64,000 bases of DNA. Origin: Tillandsia leiboldiana (lineage: Eukaryota > Streptophyta > Magnoliopsida > Poales > Bromeliaceae). The notes under the pieces are model-generated. The model did no database searches. It was not told where the DNA came from and saw only the letters and a list, made by a program, of their open reading frames with translations. The stretch covers positions 29,835,587 to 29,899,586 of the forward strand of contig CM055068.1 in NCBI GenBank assembly GCA_029204045.2, written 5' to 3'. A program made the position numbers and the translations under genes. The first letter of the stretch is position 1; every line of letters begins with the position of its first letter. Below are positions 44,470 through 53,591 of this stretch, in pieces.

Positions 44470-46912
44470 CCGGTCAATCGCCCAAAATCCGCGATCGCCG
44501 CCATACCTCACAATCCACAACCAAGTCTCACAACCGACCTCCGGTCAACCGCCCAATATCCGCGGTCGCCGGAATAACCCATAATCACAATCATGTCCCA
44601 CATCCGACATCTGGTCAACCGCCTACTATCCGCGGTTACCACAAAACCCTCTAGTCCATAATCATGCCCTGTCACCGATGTCCTATAACCGACATCCGGC
44701 CAACCGCCCAATATCCGCGGTCGCCGCCAAAACCCATAATCCATAATCCAGGCCCCGGCTACACTATCCCAAACCCCTGCTCAAATCCGAGCAACAAATA
44801 CCACCTGACTAATGAAAGGAGAAAAGAAACAAACAAAGTTTCTCCTAAGTCAAGTTCCAGCATGAAAGTGTAGCGATAAAAGATGGCCTATCTAGATGTC
44901 CATACTAGCATGCAAGTGTTCTCAAGGAAATATAATTTAATTCATTGATCATTAACAGTATCCACCTATGCATGTCACCTACCCTCAAGTAGAACCACTA
45001 ACCGGAAAATCATATAGTCCAAAATAAATATTCCATTCCACATGCAACGTTAAACGCTATCAAAGCAACCCAATCCCCACACAGGCATGCATAAACCCAA
45101 CCCCGATCATGATTAATCAAGATGTCCAAGTAAAGGGGCTCACTCTAATATTCCTAGTGAGCATGTCAAAATAGAGGTAAGCAACAACAACCCACCTCGA
45201 GCGCTAAGTCCTGGTCCCAACAGTGAAGTCCACGCCCGGTCTAAGCAATCACCACAACACTGCACAAAACACCCCAAAAAGGACATACACAATTAACATA
45301 CAATGCACACACAAAATCTGTCCCAAACACAACAGTCCACAGTTTTGCCTTTTTCACCTGCGAGATCTGCTCGAAAAATTCCAGGAAAAATACTCTCGCG
45401 ATCCTCGCGACGAACCGGTCGAAATGAGTACCTGCACATTCAAATCCGAGTTTCCTACGCTGAGATACAAATCCGACAAGGGAACCACCTCGAAATAAAC
45501 TGCTCTCAAAAACTGTAGCAATAACTTCTGTACACAGAGATTTTTCACCTTCGAATAATATTCCGAAAAATGTGAGAAAAATTGAGGAGATTCCCTGTGA
45601 AATTTAGATGAAAAACGCCTCCTGAAACGCCTCGATCCGATGCTTGTGCACAAAGATATGGCCGAAATACCACAGTGCTGTCCAAAACTCCGCCCAAGAA
45701 AAAGGGTCAAATGAAAGCTCGGGGAAGTCCAAGATAAACTCAAAACGAGGGAAAACTCACACGAAGATCGTAGCCCTACCTGTCGTGAAGCCAACGACAC
45801 AAAAATCGACAAAAAAGGTGGTCGGAGTAAGCCGGGGGAGTCCTCGCACCAAAACGCAACGAAGTAGAACACAAATGAACAAGCGTCTCGTCGCGCCGTA
45901 AAAATGGGAACCTTGGGATGCATGCCGCAGAAAAATCCTGGAATCTGCAGATGGATTCGGCTCTGGGAGAGGAGGAAATCTCCTGAAGGTTGCACTTCAA
46001 AAATCCGCACAGAGAAAAAGTTCTTCAGTGCTGAAGAGGGTCCTATTTATAGGCTGGAAAAATAATTCTGAAAATGACGGATGTGTCCTTAAATCCGGGC
46101 GCCCAATTCTTCCGGGCCGCTACAGTGCTGGGCCCGGCCCAACACTGTGCGGGCCCGAATTCCTGACGGGCCTCCACGTAGCCCGCAAAACAGCGGATAG
46201 GCAATCCCACCGCTAGCCTCGCGCCACGTGGCCCGCCGTGGTGCCGACACGTGGCGCGCCCGAGCGCGGGAAAAACCCGACAACGCGCCATGTGCACGCC
46301 TGTGCCGCCGCCCTGCCAGCTCTGCACGCACGCTTCCCGAGGCACCGCCCCACAGCACCGTGGACCGCGACCAATGAACCACCCTCTCCGAACCTGCCAC
46401 GTGGCTGCCCCCTGGTGCACGCTGGCGCCGTGGACCGCGCGTCTGCCCGCGCCCCTATGCACCTGCCCGCGGCCGCGCGCCGCCTGCGCCGCCGTCCTCC
46501 GCTGCTGCCCGCGGCCGCCGGCCGTCGCCGGAAACACTGTTCCGGCCATGAACTGTGATTTTACTGTAGCAACCTCCGAAAAATGCTTGTAAATAGCCCA
46601 TTTTGACCGTTTCCGCTCGCTGAGTCCAAATCCGGTGCCCGATTTGCCAAATTCCACTCCTAAAAATTGTCGAAGGCATCCGGAAAGGTATTTTTAATCC
46701 GAATTTCGCGTTGAGTCCAAATTTGATATCCGTTTTGTGAGAAAACACCTCTAAACATCCGACGGGGTCCCCCGGTTACCCACGTGATCCATTTTAGCCC
46801 GAAGTCCGCCACTTGTGTCCAATTGGTGCACTAACACCTCCAACACACAGTACAGGCCCCCAGAAGTCACCCATCACTCTACAACAGCTCTGCGAAGATC
46901 CAGGTCATCACA
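44470..46912 (-). repeat. Element B 5' LTR, right fragment
   Basis: Matches the B 3' LTR from about 19165 to 21618 and ends CATCACA before TTACC. Compared with the intact LTR, about 660 bp next to the copia insertion point (equivalent of 18511-19160) are missing. A TATA box lies at 46044-46051. Confidence 0.92.
46044..46051 (-). promoter_or_regulatory. TATA box of element B 5' LTR
   Basis: Reads CCTATAAATAGG on the minus strand, matching the copy at 20740-20747. Confidence 0.72.
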
Positions 46913-46976
46913 TTACCCGTATAGGTGGCGGATCTGTTGGCGAACCTAGGTCGCAGTTCGACCCCGGGGCGTGACA
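46913..46976 (+). repeat. Element C 5' LTR, right-hand tail
   Basis: Begins with the TTACC target-site copy and matches 52480-52543 of the C 3' LTR, ending GGGGCGTGACA. Confidence 0.92.
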
Positions 46977-49035
46977 GATAAGTTGGTATCAGAGCTTAAG
47001 GATAGGTCAGTCGGGGCTGTAGAAACCCTAGGCTGGTGATTGGACCCTAGGATGACCTCGTGAGAGTCGTGACTTTTGGCGAGAGTTCTGATTGGTTTTA
47101 TACCTCTCCAAAGTGATGGGATGAGTGATTGGCATGTTTATTCTCCTAAGCAATTATGTTGGCTGCAGACAACATAATGCGGCGGAACGGTTGACATGCT
47201 CTAGACTTTCGCCGGATTGGGTCGAGTTTTTTTTTGTGCTGTGGTGCTGTTTGTTGGGGTGAGCAGTGTCCCCCCGACGCGTTGTGCGGATTCGTGTGCA
47301 CTCGTCGCAGCAGTTGAGCCTGAGCGAATCGTTTTGGGTCCGGATACCCGGATTGTAGGTGAGAGAGGTTAGGGCACCAAGGCAGGGTGGACAGTTGACA
47401 GCAGATGAGCTGTGGGACCGTCGATTGTGTGAACAGAGGCAGAGGTCGTGCTCCCTTTGTGTGGTTAGTCTTGACATTTGCGGGGAGACTGAGCGACGAC
47501 CACCAGCATCGAGTGGATGAGTCTGTGCCGCCCGGTTGGAGGGTGCGACGGCTGTGGATCTGATTGTCACAGGTATGATACCATTGATTTCTTGAGTTGG
47601 TTCTGATAACTCAAACCGCCCTGACGTGTATGATTGAGTTTAGAGCCTATACAGGCGGATCGTGGGCGGTGGTGATGGAAACAGTAGTTGAGGAAGTTGT
47701 TGCCCTAGTGGCAGGATTTGATGGAGAGGGACCGAACGGGTCGCCTCAGTGAGCACCAAGGCTTTCGTGTGGAATGGGATGGTTCACTTAGTTTATGTGT
47801 GGATTGTCGGGATTTGAGTTAAGTGACCATCAGGAGCAGGTTACCATCAGCCGAAGGTGAAGGCCGAGGATTTTCCCGAAGACAGCCTTCAGGACACGGT
47901 ACGAGCATTATGAGTTCACCGTTGTGCTTTTTGGATTAACTAATGCCCCTGCCGCATTTGTGGATAGGATTGGAAATTTCAGCGCGGATGATTGGTGTGG
48001 ATTGAGGGCTTATGTTATGGACTGTCCTTATCATCTTGGCAATGCTAGCAGGATTGCGGATGCGTTGGACAGGAGAGCTGTGCGGAGCTTGATTTGATCA
48101 ACTGCAGATAGGCACCTTTATTACAGGGGATGAGGCAGCTCGAGCAAGAGGTTGTGTCCTCAGGGGTCTCTGCTAGACTGACGTATTTAGTCGTTTAGCC
48201 CACTCGGCGGGGTAGGATCAGAGAGAGACGGAGTGAGGACCCCTTCTTGACCAGGATTAGAGATTAGATTCCGAGCAATCGGGCCGGGAACTTTATAGTG
48301 GATACATCGGGTGTACGGAAGTACATGGACTGAGTTTTTTTTTTGTTAATGGACTTGTGGTTGGATTACCAGGGGCCCTGGGATGAGCGGATGCTTTTGC
48401 TGATGCAGACTACTTGGTCACTCGAGCGGTTAGCCCTGCTATATTTGGATGAGGTGGTGCAATTACCTGGAGTTCCTGCCTCTATTTTGTTCCAGATAGA
48501 GACCCGAGGATTATTTCACATCTCTAGAGGAGGTATTCGACAGCCCTGGGAGCTTCAGTCGTTGATGATTGAACACCTACCCCCCCTTACTTGTGCGGGG
48601 ACCTCGAATTGAGGGTGTGTTGCGGGTCGCCCCGGTTGAGTTGGCGCCCGGGGAGTGGTTTTGGTGCGTGTTGCATTGGTTGTTCTTTTCTTTTTCCCCC
48701 TGGCCTTTTGGAGTCCCTGAGGATTTTTCTATGTCTCAGCTTAGGAGTGTTATCCTTTTGGATCCCTCGCCTGTGATTGACTTGCTCCACTTGTGATCTG
48801 TGAGTGCTTGGAGTACGAGGGACGCCCGTTGCAAATTCTGGCTCGTGTGATGAGAGGATTGTGCAATCGGGTCATGCCGTACTGGTGATTGTTGTTGTCG
48901 AGAAGTAATCACGGGGTGAGAGTGGTGACTTGAGAGCTAGAGACGGTGTTGATGGATACCTACCTTCTTGTGTTTGAGACTCCTTTTTAAGTTGTGTTAG
49001 TTTCGAGGACGAAACATTCTTTTAGTGGGGGAGGA
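46977..49035 (+). pseudogene. Element C interior: decayed gag-pol mosaic
   Basis: The primer site TGGTATCAGAGC is at 46984-46995. The gag start is ruined (GTG in place of ATG near 47268). Recognisable islands follow at 47781-47970 (RT, including KVKAEDFPKTAFR and FGLTNAPAAF), 48010-48090 (end of RNase H, ALDRRAVRSL) and about 48400-48560 (integrase, TTWSLERLALLYLDEVVQL). Roughly 2 kb remain of an expected about 5 kb, so several deletions have occurred and no autonomous function is possible. The PPT TTTAGTGGGGGAGGA (49021-49035), preceded by a hairpin at 48999-49015, ends the interior. Confidence 0.85.
47078..47213 (+). promoter_or_regulatory. Element C leader RNA structure (candidate dimerisation signal)
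   Basis: Inner hairpin at 47154-47177 is identical to that of element A (arms TTATGTTG and CAACATAA, loop GCTGCAGA), although the flanks differ greatly. The outer stem GGCGAGAGTT (47078-47087) pairs with GACTTTCGCC (47204-47213) over 10 bp with two G-U pairs, so changes from the A/B/E version keep pairing. Confidence 0.6.
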
Positions 49036-51235
49036 TGTGATGACCCAGATCTCCACTGAGCTTTTGCCGTGTGGTTAGCAGCTTATGGAGACTGGTGCTG
49101 TGTGTTGGAGGTATTTGTGCGCGAATCGGACTCAAGATTTGGACTCAGCGCGAAAATTGGATTAAGATTACGTATCCGGATGCCTTTGACAAATTTGAGA
49201 AGTGGAATTGGGCAAAATGGAGGCTGTATTTGGATTCAGTGAGGAAAAACGATGGAAAACGGTTGTTTACTTGTTTTTTTCTTAGTCCGGACGCCTGAAA
49301 ACGGACCCCCGGAAATTATAGTGTGCTTTGGTGCACGGGGGAGCCGTGGACCGGCGAGGATGCCACGTGGCGGCCTGTTATTGGCTAGCTCACGCTTCGC
49401 GGTCCACAGAGGGCACGCGCTGGTGCAGTGGACCGGCGTTGGGACAAGCGGCGGCTGCTCATTGGCGGGTTTACGCTGCGCGGTCCACAGAGTCGGGTGG
49501 CTCGGTGCATGGACCGGGGCGCGCCACGTGGCGGCCCCGGATTCACGGGCTCACGAGCGTGCGGGGCCGCGGCGCCAACGCCGTACGCACGCGGGGCGCG
49601 GGACACGCGGCGTGTCGGCCGCTGGTTGGCGGGTGCCACCCGCGTGGCGGGCGAGGCTCCGCCCACTTGCGCCACACGGCGCCCCGCCATTGGCTGGCGC
49701 CGATGGTGCGGTGTTCGGGCGGGACACGCGGCGGCGCCCGATTCGCGGGTGCCGCTGTTTGCTGTTCGGGGGACACGTGTCGCGCCCGGGTGAATCCGGG
49801 CGCTGACCGTGTGCTTGGCTGCGGCCCATTCGGGCGCCCGAATCTTGGGGTGCGCCCGAATTCTGGTGGGCAATAAATAGCCCACCACCCCTCTTTTCTT
49901 CTACCTTTTTTCGAGTTTTAGAGAGAGAATTTGAGGGTGTGGCCTGAAGAAGACTTCTTTCTCTCTCTGTCCTCCATGTCTCTTGGAAGTTTTGGAATTT
50001 TCAAAGTTGCTGACAGCGAGTTCTCTGCGACGCGGCGCGCTTCGACGAATTCCATTTTTCGGCCCATTTCCGTTGCAGTTCAGTCAAAAATTCACTGTGA
50101 GCAAACCAGGAGAAATTTTTGAGTAATTTCTATGGCAGCGCATTCCTAAATGGTAAGGCTTCGACTTTCGTGTTGATCACTTTGCTCCGTTTCGAACTTT
50201 TGGCACGGTTCCCGTGGCATCTTCTGACCCTATTTTCTGTGATGGATTTTCTGGACAGCATGGGCTTGTTGATTTTCTATATTGGGCTACGAGCATCGGA
50301 TCGGGGCGTATAAATACTCATTTTGGATCTTCTCGTCGCGAGGAACGTAACCGTATTTTTTCTGGATTTTTCGGAGGATTTTACAGAGGTGAAAATTCAT
50401 GTTTTTCTCTGCTATTTTGCAAAACAGCAAAAGGGGGTTGTTTTGGGGATTTGTTTGTATGCCGAATGTGACTCTTGTGCAGTGGTTCGCAGTTTTTAGG
50501 TGTTTTGCGAGGAAATGAGGGTTGGACAGCGAGGAGACTTCTACAGCTGTGGTTTGCGCATTTCGAGGTGGGTGGTTTTTTGTATACCTCATTTTTTGAC
50601 TTGCTCACTAAGTTTATTGGAGAATTCCCCATTTGGACTTATTGATTGATCGCCTCTTGACATCCATGCTTAAATAATAAATGTGAGCCTATCATGTGAG
50701 ACTAATCTTGATGGCATATCATGTTGGGAATATTATTGGGAAAATACTATTGTGGAAACTTGATTGTGGGGATATTTAATGGTGATCATTAACATGCCAT
50801 GTTAGCACATAGACTTTTATGAAAGTTGATTAAACGGATTATTCGTTGGGACAAGATGGCATATCTATGTGTAGGTGCTACTTGGGTGATTTTTTTTATG
50901 GATCATGGGTTGTATACATGTGTAGTTGATTAGTGACTTTAGCATGATGGTTATATCTATGCGGAGCTATTATTTGATACACATGTGGAGCTGCTATTTG
51001 ATACACTTTCTTTTATCTTTCGTGAGGACATTTGCATGCTTGTATGGACATCTAGATAGGCCACTATTTATTGCTACACTATCATATTGGGACTTGACTT
51101 AGGAGAAACCATGATTGTTTCCTTTCTCCTTTTCATGTAGACTGTTGGTTCATGTTGCTCGGGTTCGAGCAGGGGTTTGGGATAGTGTAGCCGGGACCTT
51201 GGGGTCGGGGACAGGTGGTACTTGACTTATGGGTA

Positions 51236-51420
51236 TTGCGGCAACCGCAGACAGTATGCGGTTGACCGGATATTGATTATTTTACCAGATTATGGATTAT
51301 GGGGCATTGTGGTAACCGCGGATATTAGGCGGTTGACCAGATGTTGGTTATTTTATCAGATTTGGACTTATGGGGTATTGCGGCGACCGCGGATATTGGG
51401 CGGTCGACCGGATGTTTATT
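51236..51420 (+). repeat. Three 69-bp units each containing a 6-bp-stem, 9-nt-loop hairpin
   Basis: Stems AACCGC/GCGGTT (51243-51263), AACCGC/GCGGTT (51314-51334) and GACCGC/GCGGTC (51385-51405). The outermost pair changes from A-T to G-C in the third unit, a compensatory change. Confidence 0.8.
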
Positions 51421-51579
51421 ATTGCACCAGATTGGGGGATTGGGGTTTCATTAGTGGCTAGAGTTTCCCACTTTGATCATAGTCGTGATCCAGTCCTGCT
51501 ATATTGTGATACTTGTGAGATATTGGTTACTTTACTCGTGAATGTCGCTCCCTTCGAGTGCCACTCCGGAGTAGGCGAT

Positions 51580-51772
51580 TGACGCAGTGGCCAGTGAGTA
51601 CCGGACCCTGAGTTCCGGTCAGTGAGTGCCGATCTGTTAGCAACTGACACAGCGGCCAGTGAGTACCCGACCCCGAGTTCCGGTCAGTGAGTGCCGATCT
51701 GTTAGCGACTGACACAGCGGCCAGTGAGTACCGGACCCCGAGTTCCGGTCAGTGAGTGCCGATCTGTGAGCA
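51580..51772 (+). repeat. Three 65-bp tandem units in C LTR
   Basis: CCAGTGAGTA recurs at 51591, 51656 and 51721. Units can fold ACCGGA with TCCGGT around an 8-nt loop. No equivalent array is seen in the other LTR families here. Confidence 0.88.
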
Positions 51773-52543
51773 AATATTTGAGACAGCAGAGCAGGCAGTA
51801 CCGAGGTTTTTATTGGTGATTAGATTGGGTTCTGTTGGACAGATACTGTTTACTGATACATACATATGGTCATTCTAGTCGGTACTGCATTTAGAGGCAT
51901 ACTAGTGGTAGTTTTCTTTTATCAGCAGTCATTATAGCTTACCACTTTCCTTCACCTTTTTTCTTGCCTCTGGTAGACTTAGTGGGTATGTCGGAGTTTG
52001 AGGCTTTACCCATAGGGGGAGGCAACTAGTTTACTAGTTGTTCTCATCCCTATTGTTGTTTCCTCTTTTTCTTCCCTTTGTTTTGCAGAGTCTTCTGCGG
52101 GAGTTGCTATTCTTTCGGTCGTTGTTCGAGGCGAGGGAGTCACGAGCTAGATCCTCACCGCCCGAGGAGTGTAGCTGTATCCCCTAGTTGGAGATTCCTA
52201 GCACTATCAGCTGGATTTTTATTGTTTACTCTGAGAGGGATCTTTTGTATTTTGAGAGACTGATGTACTATAGTTTTAGCTTATCTCCCTTTTTGGAGCT
52301 GAGAGATGTTGTACTGAGGATATTTTATGATGATTATCGTTATTTGAGGAGATGGATGTTGTACCTTATTTCGTGATGGTCTGTGGTCGGATTTTATTTT
52401 ACAGCATTTTATTTCCGCTCTGATATTTGCATAGCTATAGTACTATCTTTTTCAGGTTAGACGCTTCGTCTATGCGGGATTACCCGTATGGGTGGCGGAT
52501 CTGTTGGCGAACCCAGGTCGCAGTTCGACCCCGGGGCGTGACA

Positions 52544-52598
52544 ATTTTGTATATGATAGAGACCTGAGATTTGCTTCGCATTTCTGGAGGAGTTTATC
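52544..52598 (+). pseudogene. Integrase scrap of an older gypsy element (G)
   Basis: About 18 codons read FVYDRDLRFASHFWRSL, matching the integrase segment containing the second catalytic Asp of element A (SDRDSRFVSRFWRSL). It lies between the C 3' LTR end and the Cassandra multimer. It shows that C, and probably the Cassandra, inserted into an existing gypsy pol gene. Confidence 0.7.
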
Positions 52599-53575
52599 TG
52601 TGACACCCCCGGAATTTGGATTATTCTTATATATAAATGATATAATAGGACTAAATCTCTTAACCCGGCTATAGCATTTTGGGTGGTAGCAAGACCCAAG
52701 AGGTTAAGAGAGTTAAGCATGCTAGAGCTAGAGTAGTTCTATGATGGGTGACCCCCTGGGAAGTTGGGGCGTCATCCGTTGGTATCAGAGCCAATCACCA
52801 GCCGGAAATGTGAGATGAGTCTCGGCTGAGCCAGGGTTATTTAGCGGGTAGAGCGAGGCTCCCCGGCTAATGACCGTTGTGGATAGAGTGCAGCTTGCCA
52901 CAAGGTCGGCTAAGGCTAGCGAGAAGAGTCTCACATCGCCTGGTGCTTGTGAGTGTCTTTGAGCATGACGAGGACGTCAGGGCTTAAAGGGGGGAAGAAT
53001 GTGACACCCCCGGAATTTGGATTATTCCTAAATATAAATGATATAATAGGAATAAATCTCTTAACGCGGCTATAGCATTTTGGGTGGAAGCAAGACCCAA
53101 GAGGATAAGAGAGTTAAGCGTGCTAGAGCTAGAGTAGTTCTAGGATGGGTGACCCCCTGGGAAGTTGGGGCGTCATCCGTTGGTATCAGAGCCAATCACC
53201 TGCCGGAAATGTAAGATGAGTCTCGACTGAGCCAGGGTTATTTAGAGGGTAAAGCGAGGCTCCCCGGCTAATGACAGTTGTGGGTGGAGTGCAGCTCCCC
53301 ACAATGTCGGCTAAGGCTAGCGAGACGAGTCTCACATCGCCTGGTTCTTGTGAGTGTCTTTGAGCCTGACGAGGACGTCAGGGCTTAATGGGGGGAAGAA
53401 TGTGACACCCCCGGAATTTGGATTATTCCTATATATAAATGATATAATAGGATTAAATCTCTTAACCCGGCTATAGCATTTTGGGTGGTAGCAAGACCCA
53501 AAAGGTTAGGAGAGTTAAGCGTGCTAGAGCTAGAGTAGTTCTAGGATGGGTGACCCCCTGGGAAGTTGGGGCGTC
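52599..53575 (+). mobile_element. Cassandra-type TRIM multimer (three LTRs, two interiors)
   Basis: The period is 401 bp. LTRs are 52599-52774, 53000-53175 and 53401-53575, each starting TGTGACACCCCCGG. Each carries 5S-rRNA-like internal promoter boxes, AGTTAAGCGTGCT and AGGATGGGTGACC followed by CCTGGGAAGT (the first LTR has point changes in both). Interiors (52775-52999 and 53176-53400) start with the tRNA-Met primer site TGGTATCAGAGCC and end in a purine run (GGGGGGAAGAA). There is no coding capacity, as expected for a terminal-repeat retrotransposon in miniature. The last LTR lacks its final base and no target-site duplication is evident. Confidence 0.88.
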
Positions 53576-53591
53576 TTCAGTACCTCTAATC

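Larger units (their letters stand above)
36454..44847. repeat. Probable false duplication (unmerged contig overlap of 28013-36353)
   Basis: Order and junctions are the same as left of the gap: copia interior, LTR, copia 3' interior, and the same chimeric joint to the B LTR. Offsets drift from 8441 to 8494 bp through small indels only. The left copy degrades toward the gap and the right copy is rough in its first about 250 bases, as expected at contig ends. Confidence 0.85.
18197..46912 (-). mobile_element. Gypsy element B (minus), internally deleted, carrying a nested copia
   Basis: The TSD TTACC lies at 18192-18196 and again at 46913-46917. Removing the span rejoins C LTR sequence that matches 52440-52543. 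The 3' LTR is 18197-21618, the interior 21619-24058, and the 5' LTR 24059-24376 plus 44470-46912. Only gag, the protease linker and the start of RT can be recognised inside, all heavily decayed, so B was non-autonomous. Part of the apparent length comes from the assembly overlap inside the copia region. Confidence 0.9.
49036..52543 (+). repeat. Element C 3' LTR (3508 bp)
   Basis: Starts TGTGATGACCCAGATC after the PPT and ends GGGGCGTGACA. It has a GC-rich promoter (about 49330-49850) with CACGTG boxes near 49360, 49523 and 49770, and a TATA-like AATAAATAGC at 49872. The donor-like TG|GTAAGG is at 50152/50153. Three 69-bp hairpin units (51236-51420) and three 65-bp units (51580-51772) follow, and an acceptor-like TTTGTTTTGCAG ends at 52088. 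The 50580-51170 stretch is AT-rich with nothing else recognised. Confidence 0.93.

Noticed and set aside
52711..53565. 5S rRNA genes
   Set aside because: Only the internal promoter part is 5S-like. The flanks, primer sites and purine tracts show Cassandra LTRs.
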